A model generated the notes under the pieces. That model had not been told where the DNA came from. It searched no databases and saw only the letters and a list, made by a program, of their open reading frames with translations. Both the position numbers and the translations under genes were made by a program. From contig NZ_CP045372.1 of NCBI RefSeq assembly GCF_009363555.1, positions 1,809,501 through 1,873,500 of the forward strand: a stretch of 64,000 nucleotides of DNA, in the 5' to 3' direction. This DNA comes from Sulfitobacter sp. THAF37. GTDB lineage: Bacteria > Pseudomonadota > Alphaproteobacteria > Rhodobacterales > Rhodobacteraceae. Of the stretch, positions 1-10,527 are shown in pieces. Numbering within the stretch: the stretch's first letter is position 1; each line of letters opens with the position of its first letter.

Positions 1-2
1 CC

Positions 3-263
3 GGCAAGCGGATCCCCTACAAGGTGGGCAGCGCCGCGCTATACGAACAGTTGCAGCAGCCCTGCGTCCCGGCGGCGACCAACGCGGGCTACTTCTGGCC
101 GCGCCGGGGGCTCTACCGGCGTCCCGGCGTCGCGGTGGTCGAATTCCTCGACCCGATCCCGCCGGGGCTGAGCCGGGCCGACTTCATGCAACGGCTGGAA
201 GAGGTCGTGGAGCGCCGTTCCGACGCGCTGTTGGAAGAAGCCGGCTGGCATGCGCAGGATTGA
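3..263 (+). CDS. Lysophospholipid acyltransferase (PlsC-like), C-terminal part, truncated by window edge
   Basis: The reading frame is open from the first bases, so the start lies outside the window. The 86 visible residues match the C-terminal part of 1-acyl-sn-glycerol-3-phosphate acyltransferases: a Y-K-V-G-S-A-A-L-Y segment, then VPAATNAGYFWPRR, then VVEFLDPIPPGL. This family acylates lysophosphatidic acid at the inner membrane during phospholipid synthesis. The catalytic HxxxxD motif would lie upstream and is not visible. The 3' end overlaps the next gene by 14 bp, which suggests co-transcription. Confidence 0.8.
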   Translation, partial: GKRIPYKVGSAALYEQLQQPCVPAATNAGYFWPRRGLYRRPGVAVVEFLDPIPPGLSRADFMQRLEEVVERRSDALLEEAGWHAQD

Positions 264-855
264 CGACATCGCGGCACTTGAGGCGCTGTATGGCACACCC
301 GGCGCGCCTGCGCTGCGCAAGGTGGCGGACCGCCTGACGCCGCTTTACCGCGACTGGATCATGGCATCAAAGCTGTGCATCCTGTCCACCGTCGGCCCCG
401 AGGGCACCGACGGCAGCCCGCGCGGCGACGATGGCCCGGTGGTGCTGGAACTGGATGCGCGGACGCTGGCGCTGCCCGACTGGCGCGGCAACAACCGGCT
501 GGATTCGCTGCGCAATATCGTGGTGGATGGCCGCGTGTCGCTGATGTTCCTGGTGCCGGGGTCGAACAACGTGGTGCGGTTGAACGGCACCGCCATCCTG
601 ACCGACGACGCCGACCTGCGCGCGCGCTTCGACAAGGGGGGCCGCCAGCCCGCCACGGTGATCGTGATCACCATCCGGGAAGTCTATACCCAATGCGCCC
701 GCGCGTTGATGCGGGCAGGGACCTGGGCCGGTGCGGACGAAAGCGGCGGGTTGCCCAGCGTGGGTGAAATCCTGGCGGAAATGACCAGTGGCGAAGAGGG
801 CGGCGCGCCCTACGACGACGCCTGGGGCGCCCGGGCCGCCAAGACGATGTGGTAG
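250..855 (+). CDS. Pyridoxamine 5'-phosphate oxidase-like FMN-binding protein
   Basis: This 201-aa protein resembles the PPOX / FMN-binding split-barrel family, probably the MSMEG_1061-like subgroup. Visible features are the N-terminal helix region (MRRIDDIAALEALYGTP), the segment CILSTVGPEGTDGSPRGD, the D-W-R-G-N-N-R-L-D-S-L-R-N stretch typical of the flavin or phosphate site, and a late Q-C-A-R-A-L motif. Such proteins bind FMN or a related flavin and act on small substrates, but the substrate here is unknown. The ATG at 250 lies within the end of the acyltransferase gene, so translation is probably coupled. It is not the biosynthetic PdxH. Confidence 0.75.
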   Translation: MRRIDDIAALEALYGTPGAPALRKVADRLTPLYRDWIMASKLCILSTVGPEGTDGSPRGDDGPVVLELDARTLALPDWRGNNRLDSLRNIVVDGRVSLMFLVPGSNNVVRLNGTAILTDDADLRARFDKGGRQPATVIVITIREVYTQCARALMRAGTWAGADESGGLPSVGEILAEMTSGEEGGAPYDDAWGARAAKTMW

Positions 856-974
856 CTCAAGAGACAAATTTGCAACGGACTATGCTTCATGCACTCTGAT
901 CTGGAGTTTGACTAGGAACTTGGTTGCTACGCAGGTATTTCTTAGTTCCATTAATAATTTCAAAGGCTTATTTC

Positions 975-1361
975 ATGGTAAGAACTGTTATTGCGGCTGC
1001 TTCGATTGCAGTCGCTTTGTCTGGGTGTGCGCAAAAGGCTTCTGATGTGACGGGGAGTTACGTGTCTCCGTTGACGTACCAGTCCTTTAGCTGCCGCCAG
1101 ATTGTCGAAGAAGCGAGCAGGGTTAGCGCCAAGGTTGGAGAACTGTCAGGAGTTCAAAACAAGAAGGCCAATGATGATGCTGTTGCAACAGGTGTAGCTC
1201 TTGTAATCTTTTGGCCGGCCGCGTTCTTCATTAAGGGCGACAAGCAGACAGCATCAGAACTCGCCCGGCTGAAAGGTGAATTGGAAGCTCTGGAAAAAGT
1301 GAGCATCCAGAAAAATTGTGGGATCAAGTTCGAACGAGCTCCGGTGCCCACGAAGACCTAG
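975..1361 (+). CDS. Small putative lipoprotein of low GC content
   Basis: The 128-aa product starts at the ATG at 975, preceded by AAAGG about eight bases upstream. The N-terminus is a lipoprotein signal (MVRTVIAAASIAVALSGC) with lipobox LSGC, so it is probably anchored in the outer or inner membrane. The mature part has a basic/acidic helical region, one short hydrophobic segment (ATGVALVIFWPAAFFI) and a C-terminal Cys. Codon use is clearly AT-richer than the flanking genes (many AAG, AAT, GAT, GTT codons), which suggests recent acquisition. I do not recognise the family. Some phage- and island-borne lipoproteins have a similar lipobox plus ASELARLKGELEAL helix layout. Confidence 0.6.
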   Translation: MVRTVIAAASIAVALSGCAQKASDVTGSYVSPLTYQSFSCRQIVEEASRVSAKVGELSGVQNKKANDDAVATGVALVIFWPAAFFIKGDKQTASELARLKGELEALEKVSIQKNCGIKFERAPVPTKT

Positions 1362-1407
1362 CCCGATCCGAGTTTCATTTCAAAATGGGGGCGTATCGCT
1401 AGACGCC

Positions 1408-1486
1408 CCCTCACAAGTGGATCGGGGCATCCCCGCAGGTCAGCAGCGCCGCTTCGGAATAGGTGGGGTGTGCGTGGCAGGGCCCG
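1408..1486 (-). repeat. Diverged duplicate of the lpdA 3' end
   Basis: Read on the minus strand, this segment encodes [10 protein letters not shown], then ALLTCGDAPIHL, then a stop. The true lpdA C-terminus is [25 protein letters not shown], stop. The copy lacks 12 bp and carries several substitutions. It lies about 60 bp beyond the real lpdA stop, separated by a hairpin element. It has no start region of its own and is a gene-tail duplication, not a gene. Confidence 0.8.
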
Positions 1487-1494
1487 CCGCGGGC

Positions 1495-1541
1495 GGCGAA
1501 AGGTCCGGGGGACCTTTCGCGCCCTGGACGGGCGGAGCCCG
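1495..1541 (+). repeat. Hairpin repeat element downstream of lpdA (same family as the array at 11.4 kb)
   Basis: A perfect 10-bp stem, CGAAAGGTCC with GGACCTTTCG and loop GGG (1497-1519), is followed nine bases later by CGGGCGGAGCCC. The minus-strand repeats after sucC have the same plan: stem CGAAACCTCC / GGAGGTTTCG, loop GGT, then CGGGCGGAGCCC at the same distance. The stem bases differ but remain paired. It separates the lpdA stop from the duplicated lpdA tail. Confidence 0.7.
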
Positions 1542-1547
1542 ACCGGT

Positions 1548-2936
<1,389 letters not shown>

Positions 2937-2983
2937 GGGGGTCTCCTTGCCTTGGGTGTTGAGCGTGTTGCAGGCGAGGGTAG

Positions 2984-3052
2984 GGGGGCCAGCCCCCCGG
3001 CGCAAGCGCCGCCCCCCGGTGTATTTGCGCGAACAATGAAATCAGAAGAGGG
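2984..3052. repeat. GC-rich palindromic intergenic element, copy 1
   Basis: Between the upstream MAPEG gene and lpdA lies a run of nested inverted repeats: GGGGGGCCAGCCCCCC, then GGCGCAAGCGCC, then CCCCCCGGTGTATTTG. The unit ending CCCCCGG..GTATTTG recurs after trpB near 60.26 kb. Such GC-rich palindromes are common at gene ends in this bacterial family, as I recall. It may act as an mRNA-stabilising hairpin inside the operon. Confidence 0.5.
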
Positions 3053-3437
3053 CGGCCATCAGCATCAGCAGGGTGGCGAGAAAGCCGATGAACCAGATGA
3101 GCGACCGCCAGGGCCGCCAGCCCAGAGCGTAGGCGGGGATATAGATCAGCCGCGCCCCGAGGTAGACCCAGCCGCAGAGCGCGGTCAGCGCGCTGTTCTG
3201 CCCCGACATCTGGATCACGCCCACGGCGATGGCAAAGAGGATCAGCCCTTCGAAATGGTTGTCGAAGGCGCGGCCAAGGCGCGCGGTCCGGTCCGAGAGT
3301 GCGTTGGACGGATCGCGGTCGCGGGCGGACATGGTGTAGCCCGGCCCGAGTTCGCGATTGGCCGGCACCGCGTAGATCGCGAATTGCAGGTATTGCAGCA
3401 GTGCCGCCAGCGTCAATGCCGTCAGTTCCGGGGTCAT
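3042..3437 (-). CDS. MAPEG-family membrane protein (first of two in the operon)
   Basis: The 131-aa protein has four hydrophobic segments and the MAPEG-like pattern: an N-terminal helix LTALTLAALLQYLQFAIYAVP, a polar G-P-G-Y-T-M-S-A-R-D segment, RLGRAFDNHFEGLILFAIAV and a C-terminal AYALGWRPWRSLIWFIGFLATLL. MAPEG proteins are integral membrane proteins; some use glutathione and others have no known activity. The ATG (3437) overlaps the stop of the upstream gene as ATGA, indicating translational coupling. It lies between sucB and lpdA, and its link to the TCA cycle is unexplained. Confidence 0.8.
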   Translation of the reverse strand: MTPELTALTLAALLQYLQFAIYAVPANRELGPGYTMSARDRDPSNALSDRTARLGRAFDNHFEGLILFAIAVGVIQMSGQNSALTALCGWVYLGARLIYIPAYALGWRPWRSLIWFIGFLATLLMLMAALF

Positions 3438-3697
3438 GACGTTTTCAGGAAATAGGCGGAGGAGGAGGTCACGGTGCCGCCGTCGTCGGCCGCCAGTGCG
3501 TTGGACCGGTCGATCCATTGCTGCGCCTTGTCGCGGTCGTTGACCTCCAGAAGGACAAAGGCGTGCGTGTCGCTGTCGGCGTCCTTCCAGACCTGCAGCA
3601 CGGTCAGCCCCGCGTTGCGCCGCGCCTCGTCGTCCTTGTCAAAGGCGGCTTTCCAGTCGGCGAAGTTGCTGACGTGCTGGTGGACGATCATCTGCAT
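3434..3697 (-). CDS. Small ABM-like alpha/beta barrel protein, hypothetical
   Basis: This 87-aa protein begins MQMIVHQHVSNFADWKAAFD and ends SSSAYFLKTS. The pattern of short strands with an N-terminal H-x-V-x-(N/D)-F-x-x-W-K motif resembles dimeric alpha-beta barrel proteins related to antibiotic-biosynthesis monooxygenases. No catalytic role can be assigned. It sits between the two MAPEG genes, overlaps the second by 4 bp (ATGA) and follows the first by 12 bp, so the three form a tight sub-block within the TCA operon. Confidence 0.6.
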   Translation of the reverse strand: MQMIVHQHVSNFADWKAAFDKDDEARRNAGLTVLQVWKDADSDTHAFVLLEVNDRDKAQQWIDRSNALAADDGGTVTSSSAYFLKTS

Positions 3698-3709
3698 CGG
3701 GGAGACCTT

Positions 3710-4093
3710 TCAAAGCGCCTGGAAGTAGAGGACGGCAGTGGCGAGGAAGCCCGCCAGCCAGGCCAGTGTGCGCACCGCGGGGACGCCGATCGCATAGACC
3801 GGCAGGTAGATGATGCGCGCGATCATGAAGACCTGTGCGGCCAGCAAGGTCGTGGGATTGGTCTGTTCCGTGATCACGAGGATCAGCACGGCGGGGGCAA
3901 AAAGCGTCATCGCGACGATGGAGTTGTTCAGCGCCCGTTCGATCCGCGCGACCATGCCCGTGGTGCCGCGATTGTCGTCGCGGGCGGACATCAGGTACCC
4001 CATGGAGAGCTGGGTCATGGCGCCCAGCACCTGCAGGAGGATCGTGACCATGACCAGCAGGCCATAGGCGATGAGAATGGTGATTTCGGTCAT
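3710..4093 (-). CDS. MAPEG-family membrane protein (second of two)
   Basis: The 127-aa membrane protein is a paralogue of the one at 3042-3437. Shared features are four hydrophobic helices, the motif GYLMSARDDN following the first helix, RIERALNNSIVAMTLFAPAVLIL in the middle, and a final YAIGVPAVRTLAWLAGFLATAVL. The ATG at 4093 is preferred; an in-frame TTG three codons upstream is possible. Two MAPEG paralogues flanking a small barrel protein suggest an old tandem duplication. Function is unknown. Confidence 0.75.
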   Translation of the reverse strand: MTEITILIAYGLLVMVTILLQVLGAMTQLSMGYLMSARDDNRGTTGMVARIERALNNSIVAMTLFAPAVLILVITEQTNPTTLLAAQVFMIARIIYLPVYAIGVPAVRTLAWLAGFLATAVLYFQAL

Positions 4094-4147
4094 GGTATCC
4101 AAATCCTAGCGAGGGGGTGGCGGCCCGTGGCGGGCCGCCGCGGGGGG

Positions 4148-5725
4148 TTACAGGTCCATCAGCAGGCGGCGGGGGTCTTCCAGCGCCTCTTTCACGCGCA
4201 CAAGGAACGTGACCGCCCCCTTGCCGTCGACGATGCGGTGGTCGTAGCTGAGGGCGAGGTACATCATCGGGCGCACCACGATTTCGCCGTTCACCACCAT
4301 CGCGCGGTCCTGGATCTTGTGCATGCCCAGAATGCCCGATTGCGGCGGGTTCAGGATGGGCGAGGACATGAGCGAGCCGTAGACGCCGCCGTTCGAGATG
4401 GTGAAGGTGCCGCCCTGCATGTCGGCCATGCTGAGCTTGCCGTCGCGGGCCTTGGCGCCCAGGCTGTTGATCGTCTTTTCGATCTCGGCGAAGGACATGG
4501 AATCGGCGTCCTTGACCACCGGCACCACGAGGCCGGTGGGGGTGCCCACGGCGATGCCCATGTGAACGTAGTTCTTGTAGATCACATCGGTGCCGTCGAT
4601 TTCGGCGTTGACGTCCGGCACTTCGTTCAGGGCGTGGCAGCAGGCCTTGGTGAAGAAGGACATGAAGCCCAGCTTCACCCCGTGTTTCTTTTCGAACAGC
4701 GCCTTGTATTCGTTGCGCAGGTCCATCACCGCGGTCATGTCCACCTCGTTGTAGGTGGTTAGCATCGCGGCGGTGTTCTGCGATTCCTTGAGGCGGCGCG
4801 CGATGGTCTGGCGCAGGCGGGTCATCTTGACCCGTTCCTCGCGCGCGGCATCGTCGGCGCCGGACGGCGCACGGGGGGCGGACTTCGCTTCCGGCGTTGA
4901 CGCGGCGGAATTGCCCGCCGCGATCGCCTTGGCCACGTCTTCCTTCATCACGCGGCCGTCGCGGCCGGTGCCCGTCACCGCATCGCGGCTGATGTTGTTC
5001 TCGGCCATGGCCTTCTTGGCGGAGGGGGCGTCCTCCACGTCCTTGCCGCTCTTGCTGTCGGCGGCGGCGGGGGGCGGCGCGCTTTCCTGCGCGGGGGCGG
5101 AGGCAGAGCCGCCTTCGGCGCCGGAGATCACGGCAAGCTTGCCGTTGGCCTCGACGGTGCTGCCTTCCTCGGCCAGGATTTGGGTCAGGGTGCCCGCGGC
5201 GGGGGCGGGAACCTCGACGCTGACCTTGTCGGTTTCCAGCTCGCACAGCATCTCGTCCTGCGCGACAGTGTCGCCGACCTGTTTGAACCAGGTGCTGACG
5301 GTGGCTTCTGTCACGCTTTCGCCCAGGGTGGGCACCATGACGTCCACATCGTCGGCGGGATCGCGGGGCTTCATTTCCTCGGCACCGGCATCGACGGATT
5401 TCGGGGTGTCCTGGCCGCGTTCGGAAGCGGACTCCGCCTTGTCGTCCTTGGCCGCTTCCTTTGCCTTGGGCGCGTCGTCGGAGCCTTCGTCGCCTTCGGA
5501 GATATTGGCGAGCAGGGCATCGACACCCACGGTTTCACCCTCTTCGGCGACGATGTCCGACAGGGTCCCGGCGACGGGGCTGGGCACTTCGACGGTGACT
5601 TTGTCGGTTTCCAGCTCGCAGAGCATTTCATCGACCGCCACGGTGTCGCCGGGTTTCTTGAACCAGGTGGCGACGGTGGCTTCGGTCACGGATTCGCCCA
5701 GGGTGGGCACACGTACTTCGGTCAT
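4148..5725 (-). CDS. sucB: 2-oxoglutarate dehydrogenase E2, dihydrolipoyl succinyltransferase, with two lipoyl domains
   Basis: The 525-aa core subunit of the 2-oxoglutarate dehydrogenase complex transfers succinyl from lipoyl-lysine to CoA. It carries two nearly identical lipoyl domains (about residues 1-77 and 125-200), each with [13 protein letters not shown] and the lipoylation site ELETDKV. Acidic/Ala-rich linkers follow, then an E1/E3-binding segment ([20 protein letters not shown]), then the catalytic domain ending [17 protein letters not shown] with the H-x-x-x-D-G active-site motif. Many bacterial SucB proteins have one lipoyl domain and about 400 residues, so the duplication explains the extra length. 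It starts 3 bp after the sucA stop. Confidence 0.96.
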   Translation of the reverse strand: MTEVRVPTLGESVTEATVATWFKKPGDTVAVDEMLCELETDKVTVEVPSPVAGTLSDIVAEEGETVGVDALLANISEGDEGSDDAPKAKEAAKDDKAESASERGQDTPKSVDAGAEEMKPRDPADDVDVMVPTLGESVTEATVSTWFKQVGDTVAQDEMLCELETDKVSVEVPAPAAGTLTQILAEEGSTVEANGKLAVISGAEGGSASAPAQESAPPPAAADSKSGKDVEDAPSAKKAMAENNISRDAVTGTGRDGRVMKEDVAKAIAAGNSAASTPEAKSAPRAPSGADDAAREERVKMTRLRQTIARRLKESQNTAAMLTTYNEVDMTAVMDLRNEYKALFEKKHGVKLGFMSFFTKACCHALNEVPDVNAEIDGTDVIYKNYVHMGIAVGTPTGLVVPVVKDADSMSFAEIEKTINSLGAKARDGKLSMADMQGGTFTISNGGVYGSLMSSPILNPPQSGILGMHKIQDRAMVVNGEIVVRPMMYLALSYDHRIVDGKGAVTFLVRVKEALEDPRRLLMDL

Positions 5726-5728
5726 GGG

Positions 5729-8692
5729 TTACTTTCCTTCGATGGTCAGCGCCTCGTCAACGAGAGCGGCTTGTTGTGCTTTGTGCTGGCTGGCCAGTCC
5801 CGTCGCGGGAGAGGCGGCGGTGGCGCGGCCGACGTAGGTCGGGCGACCGTGTTTCGCACCGATGCGGCCAAGGACCCATTCGATGTTCGGTTCGATGAAG
5901 CTCCAGCCGCCCTGGTTCTTGGGCTCTTCCTGGCACCAGATCATTTCGGCATTCTTGAACCGCTCCAGTTCCTTCACCGAGGATTGCGCGGGGAAGGGGT
6001 AGAACTGTTCGAAGCGCAGGATGTAGATGTCGTCGATCCCGCGGCTGTCGCGCTCTTCCAGCAGGTCGTAGTAAACCTTGCCCGAACACATGACGACGCG
6101 CCTGATCTTGTCGTCCGCCACCAGCTTGGTGTCCGAGTTGCCCTTTTCCGCGTCGTCCCACAGGACCCGGTGGAAACTGCTGCCGGTGGTGAATTCCTCT
6201 GCCGTCGAGACCGCCAGCTTGTGACGCAACAGGGATTTCGGTGTCATCAGCATCAGCGGCTTGCGGTAGCTGCGGTGCAGCTGGCGGCGCAGCAGGTGGA
6301 AGTAGTTGGCGGGCGTGGTGCAATTGGCCACGATCCAGTTGTCGCCGCCGCACATGGTCAGGAACCGTTCCAGCCGGGCAGAGGAGTGTTCCGGCCCCTG
6401 GCCTTCGTAGCCGTGGGGCATCAGGCAGACGAGACCGGACATGCGCAGCCATTTGCTTTCGCCCGAGCTGATGAACTGGTCGAACATGATCTGCGCGCCG
6501 TTGGCGAAATCGCCGAACTGCGCCTCCCACAGGGTCAGCGCGTTGGGTTCGGCCAGCGAATAGCCGTATTCAAAGCCCAGCACCGCGTATTCCGACAGCA
6601 TGGAATCGATGACCTCGTATTCCGCCTGACCCTCGCGGATGTGGTTGAGGGGATAATAGCGGTCCTCGGTCTCCTGGTTGATCAGGGCGGAATGGCGCTG
6701 GCTGAAGGTGCCGCGGGCGCTGTCCTGGCCGGACAGGCGGACCTTGTAGCCCTCGGTCAGCAGGGAACCGAAGGCGATGGCCTCGGCGGTGGCCCAGTCA
6801 AAGCCCTTGCCTTCCTCGAACATCGTGGCCTTCGCGTCCAACAGGCGCCCCACCGTCTTGTGCAGGGGGAAGCTGTCGGGCGCAGTGGTCAGCGCCTTGC
6901 CCACATCGGCAAGGGTTTCCTTGGAAATCGCCGTCTTGCCGCGCTGGTATTTCTTGTTCTTCGACCGGTCGAGATGCGACCACTTGCCGTCCAGCCAGTC
7001 GGCCTTGTTGGGGCGGTAGTCCTTACCGGCCTCGAATTCCTCGTTCATCTTCTTCTGGAAGTCGGCCTTCATGTCCTCGATCTCGCCCTCGGGGACGAGA
7101 CCGTCCTGGACCAGCCGGTCGGAGTAGAGGCTGAGCGTCGTCTTCTGGCCCTTGATCTTCTTGTACATGATCGGGTTGGTGAACATCGGCTCGTCGCCTT
7201 CGTTGTGACCGAAGCGGCGGTAGCAGATGAGGTCGATCACCACGTCCTTGTGGAACTTCTGCCGGAACTCCGTGGCGACGCGGGCGGCGTGGACGACCGC
7301 CTCCGGGTCGTCGCCGTTGACGTGGAAGATCGGCGCTTCGACCACCAGCGCGTTGTCCGTCGGATAGGGCGAAGAGCGCGAGAAATGCGGCGCGGTGGTA
7401 AAGCCGATCTGGTTGTTCACGACGATGTGCATGGTGCCGCCGGTCTTGTGCCCCCGAAGGCCCGAGAGCGCGAAACATTCGGCCACGACACCCTGGCCTG
7501 CAAAGGCCGCGTCGCCGTGCAGCAGGACCGGCATCACCTTGGTCCGGTCGGTATCGTTCAGCTGGTCCTGCTTGGCGCGGGCCTTGCCCAGCACCACGGG
7601 GTTCACCGCCTCAAGGTGGCTGGGGTTGGCAGTCAGGCTGAGGTGCACGGTGTTGCCGTCAAAATCGCGATCCGACGACGCGCCGAGGTGATATTTCACA
7701 TCGCCCGATCCGTCCACATCCTCGGGTTTGAAGCTGCCACCCTGGAATTCGTTGAAAATGGCGCGGTAGGGCTTTTGCAACACGTTGGCCAATACCGACA
7801 GGCGGCCCCTGTGGGGCATCCCGATCACGATCTCCTTGACCCCCAGCGCGCCGCCGCGCTTGATGATCTGCTCCATCGCTGGGATCAGGGATTCACCGCC
7901 GTCCAGGCCGAAACGCTTGGTGCCCATGTATTTCACATGCAGGAATTTCTCGAATCCCTCGGCCTCCACCAGCTTGTTCAGGATCGCCTTGCGCCCGTTC
8001 TTGGTAAAGGTGATCTCCTTGCCATAGCCTTCGATCCGTTCCTTCAGCCAGCCGGCCTGTTCGGGATCGGAGATGTGCATGTACTGCAGCGCAAAGGTCC
8101 CGCAGTAGGTGCGTTTCACGATATCGACGATTTCGCGCATGCTGGCCACTTCGAGGCCCAGCACGTTGTCGAGAAAGATCGGGCGGTCCATGTCCGCATC
8201 GGTGAAACCGTAGGATTTCGGGTCCAGCTCCGCGTGGTCGCCGGTGTCGCGCATGCCCAGCGGGTCAAGCGTGGCGGCGAGATGGCCGCGAATGCGGTAG
8301 GCGCGGATCAGCATCAGCGCGCGCACGGAATCGAGCACGGCGGCGCGGACCTGCTCGGTCGAGACCTCTACCCCCCGTTCGGCGGCCTTCGCGGTGATCT
8401 TGTCACCCGCCGCCTTTGCCTCGGTCGGTTCCGGCCAGATGCCGGTCAGCGCGCCGAAGTCCTCGCCCGCCGGGGCCGGGGGCCAGTCGCTGCGCGCCCA
8501 GGAGGGGCCTGCCGCCTCGGCCTTGACCGTGCTGTCCTCGTCTCCCATCGCGTCGAAGAACGCGGCCCATGCCGCGTCCACGGCGGCGGGATCGTTGGCG
8601 TATCGGGCGTACATCTGTTCAAGGTAATCGGCGTTCTGGCCTTCCATGAAGGATGACGCCTGAAACTGGTCATTGGCGGGCTGTTTGGTCAT
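5729..8692 (-). CDS. sucA: 2-oxoglutarate dehydrogenase E1 component
   Basis: This 987-aa thiamine-diphosphate enzyme decarboxylates 2-oxoglutarate and succinylates the E2 lipoyl group. It has the SucA N-terminal helix used for E2 contact (SSFMEGQNADYLEQMYARY), the active-site segment MPHRGRLSVLANV, the ThDP motif GDAAFAGQGVV followed by VVNNQIGFTT, and the C-terminal GYEGQGPEHSSARLERFL and WCQEEPKNQGGWSF segments. Length is normal. Its ATG overlaps the upstream DUF805 stop by 4 bp and its stop is 3 bp before sucB, so all are probably co-translated. Confidence 0.97.
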   Translation of the reverse strand: MTKQPANDQFQASSFMEGQNADYLEQMYARYANDPAAVDAAWAAFFDAMGDEDSTVKAEAAGPSWARSDWPPAPAGEDFGALTGIWPEPTEAKAAGDKITAKAAERGVEVSTEQVRAAVLDSVRALMLIRAYRIRGHLAATLDPLGMRDTGDHAELDPKSYGFTDADMDRPIFLDNVLGLEVASMREIVDIVKRTYCGTFALQYMHISDPEQAGWLKERIEGYGKEITFTKNGRKAILNKLVEAEGFEKFLHVKYMGTKRFGLDGGESLIPAMEQIIKRGGALGVKEIVIGMPHRGRLSVLANVLQKPYRAIFNEFQGGSFKPEDVDGSGDVKYHLGASSDRDFDGNTVHLSLTANPSHLEAVNPVVLGKARAKQDQLNDTDRTKVMPVLLHGDAAFAGQGVVAECFALSGLRGHKTGGTMHIVVNNQIGFTTAPHFSRSSPYPTDNALVVEAPIFHVNGDDPEAVVHAARVATEFRQKFHKDVVIDLICYRRFGHNEGDEPMFTNPIMYKKIKGQKTTLSLYSDRLVQDGLVPEGEIEDMKADFQKKMNEEFEAGKDYRPNKADWLDGKWSHLDRSKNKKYQRGKTAISKETLADVGKALTTAPDSFPLHKTVGRLLDAKATMFEEGKGFDWATAEAIAFGSLLTEGYKVRLSGQDSARGTFSQRHSALINQETEDRYYPLNHIREGQAEYEVIDSMLSEYAVLGFEYGYSLAEPNALTLWEAQFGDFANGAQIMFDQFISSGESKWLRMSGLVCLMPHGYEGQGPEHSSARLERFLTMCGGDNWIVANCTTPANYFHLLRRQLHRSYRKPLMLMTPKSLLRHKLAVSTAEEFTTGSSFHRVLWDDAEKGNSDTKLVADDKIRRVVMCSGKVYYDLLEERDSRGIDDIYILRFEQFYPFPAQSSVKELERFKNAEMIWCQEEPKNQGGWSFIEPNIEWVLGRIGAKHGRPTYVGRATAASPATGLASQHKAQQAALVDEALTIEGK

Positions 8693-9219
8693 GATGACAC
8701 CTCACGAGGGTTGGGACCGTACACATTGGGACCGGGCTGGCTGGGGCGGGTGAGCCACCACAGCACCAGAAAAGGAGAGATGAAGGCGACGATCGCCGCC
8801 AGCATCAGGATAATACCGAAAGCCCCGGCAAAGAGGGCGGCGACGTCTCCGGACAGCACGGCGCCGAAACCGCCTGCGACGCTGACGAAGATGCTGATCC
8901 CCACGATGACGATCAACGGGTAGAGCAGGAAGAGACCGGACCGGCCCGTGTCGTGCATCCGCCGCCAGCCAACGGCGAGCGACGGGATCAGGATGGCCAG
9001 CCCGAAGACGGAGGCGATGGGTCCGCTGCTGTCCACGGTGACGGAACCGGGCGCGGTCTGCACCACCGGATCACCGAACAGCATGTTGTCCACGAAACCC
9101 AGCAGCAGGCTGCCCAGGAACCCGAACAGCGCGAAATACCAGTATTCCGGGCGCGGCGCGCGGCCCGAAAACGTGGCATAGCGCCGAAGGCAGGTTAGGA
9201 CAGCCTTTGCAAAGGTCAT
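8689..9219 (-). CDS. DUF805-family inner-membrane protein
   Basis: The 176-aa protein opens with the DUF805 signature R-R-Y-A-T-F-S-G-R-A-P-R-P-E-Y-W-Y-F, followed by several membrane segments and a central W-R-R-M-H-D-T-G-R-S-G motif. The end is polar (SQPGPNVYGPNP), also typical of the family. No function is established for DUF805 proteins. It lies between sucD and sucA and overlaps sucA by 4 bp, so it is made with the TCA enzymes. Confidence 0.85.
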   Translation of the reverse strand: MTFAKAVLTCLRRYATFSGRAPRPEYWYFALFGFLGSLLLGFVDNMLFGDPVVQTAPGSVTVDSSGPIASVFGLAILIPSLAVGWRRMHDTGRSGLFLLYPLIVIVGISIFVSVAGGFGAVLSGDVAALFAGAFGIILMLAAIVAFISPFLVLWWLTRPSQPGPNVYGPNPREVSS

Positions 9220-9244
9220 CTGCGTCTCCGTCGGCAGCGGGCGA

Positions 9245-10132
9245 TCAGCCCTTTTCGATGGCGGCCTTGACGGCCTCGCCCAGCGTGGCGGGGCTGTCGG
9301 CGACGACGATCCCGGCGGATTTCATCGCCTCGATCTTGTCCTCGGCGCCGCCCTTGCCACCGGCGACGATGGCGCCTGCGTGGCCCATGCGGCGGCCCGG
9401 AGGCGCGGTGCGACCGGCGATGAAACCGGCGGTGGGCTTCCAGCGGCCCTTCTTGCGCTCGTCGGCAAGGAACTGCGCGGCTTCTTCCTCGGCGGAGCCG
9501 CCGATTTCGCCGATCATGATGATGCTCTCGGTTTCATCGTCGGCCAGGAACATTTCCAGCACGTCGATGTGTTCGGTCCCCTTGATCGGGTCGCCGCCGA
9601 TGCCCACGGCGGAGGACTGGCCATAGCCCAGGTCGGTGGTCTGCTTGACGGCCTCGTAGGTCAGCGTGCCGGAGCGGCTGACGACACCGCAGGTGCCGCG
9701 CTTGTGGATGTGGCCGGGCATGATGCCGATCTTGCAGGCGTCCGGCGTGATGACACCGGGGCAGTTCGGCCCGATCAGGCGGGATTTCGATCCGTCCAGT
9801 GCGCGGGCGACGCGCATCATGTCGAGCACGGGGATACCTTCGGTGATGCAGACGATCAGCGGCATTTCCGCGTCGATGGCTTCGAGGATCGAATCCGCCG
9901 CGAAGGGCGGCGGCACGTAGATCACCGATGCATTGGCTTCGGTCACATGCATCGCCTCGTGGACGGAGTTGAACACCGGCAGGTCAAGGTGCGTCTGCCC
10001 GCCCTTGCCCGGGGTCACGCCACCGACCATCTTGGTGCCATAGGCGATGGCCTGTTCGGTGTGGAAGGTCCCCTGTGACCCGGTGAGGCCCTGACAGATG
10101 ACTTTGGTGTTTTCGTCTACAAGTACGGCCAT
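9245..10132 (-). CDS. sucD: Succinyl-CoA synthetase alpha subunit
   Basis: The 295-aa ADP/GDP-forming ligase subunit binds CoA and carries the phosphohistidine. It shows the CoA-binding start [19 protein letters not shown], the segment [34 protein letters not shown], and the active-site loop [11 protein letters not shown] containing the phosphorylated His. Length is normal. I placed the start at the ATG at 10132 ([10 protein letters not shown]); the open frame upstream is not homologous. It is separated from sucC by three small genes rather than being directly adjacent. Confidence 0.96.
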   Translation of the reverse strand: MAVLVDENTKVICQGLTGSQGTFHTEQAIAYGTKMVGGVTPGKGGQTHLDLPVFNSVHEAMHVTEANASVIYVPPPFAADSILEAIDAEMPLIVCITEGIPVLDMMRVARALDGSKSRLIGPNCPGVITPDACKIGIMPGHIHKRGTCGVVSRSGTLTYEAVKQTTDLGYGQSSAVGIGGDPIKGTEHIDVLEMFLADDETESIIMIGEIGGSAEEEAAQFLADERKKGRWKPTAGFIAGRTAPPGRRMGHAGAIVAGGKGGAEDKIEAMKSAGIVVADSPATLGEAVKAAIEKG

Positions 10133-10185
10133 GTGCCGCGTCTCCTTCAGTTGATTTCGTTCGTGGGTTCCGACCGGCGCGCGGC

Positions 10186-10455
10186 TCAGTCGATGATGGG
10201 TTGCGATCCGTCGCCGGGGACGGGGGTGTAGGCGGCGTCCGGCGTGCAGGGTGCCTCGCCCAGGCCGCCGCAGCTGGTTGTGACGACCGGGGCCACCGCG
10301 ACGGCGCCCTGGGCCAGCGCCGATGTGCTGGGATGCACCGCCTGGGGTCCGGCGCGGACGCCGTCGTTGGCGCGGTTGGTGTTGCACCCTGACAGCGCGG
10401 CACCCAGAACGAGGATGCCGAGGACGCGGGCAAAGGGTTGTTTCTTGGGGTTCAT
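10186..10455 (-). CDS. Small hypothetical lipoprotein
   Basis: The 89-aa protein starts at the ATG at 10455, preceded by AAGGAG six bases upstream. It has a lipoprotein signal ([13 protein letters not shown]) and a Pro/Ala/Gly-rich mature part with two Cys residues. I do not recognise the family. It lies within the sucC-sucD interval of the TCA operon, so it is probably co-expressed with the cycle enzymes, but nothing shows a metabolic role. Confidence 0.6.
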   Translation of the reverse strand: MNPKKQPFARVLGILVLGAALSGCNTNRANDGVRAGPQAVHPSTSALAQGAVAVAPVVTTSCGGLGEAPCTPDAAYTPVPGDGSQPIID

Positions 10456-10527
10456 CGCTTTCTCCTTGGGGTCAGGCAGGTGCATTGCGCGGCAGGACCG
10501 GGCAGGGCCGCGGGGCGCGCGATACAG

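Noticed and set aside
5180..8656. 1158-codon open frame on the plus strand
   Set aside because: It lies antisense to sucA and sucB; the product is His/Val/Gly/Arg-rich without a family, as expected of antisense frames in GC-rich genes.
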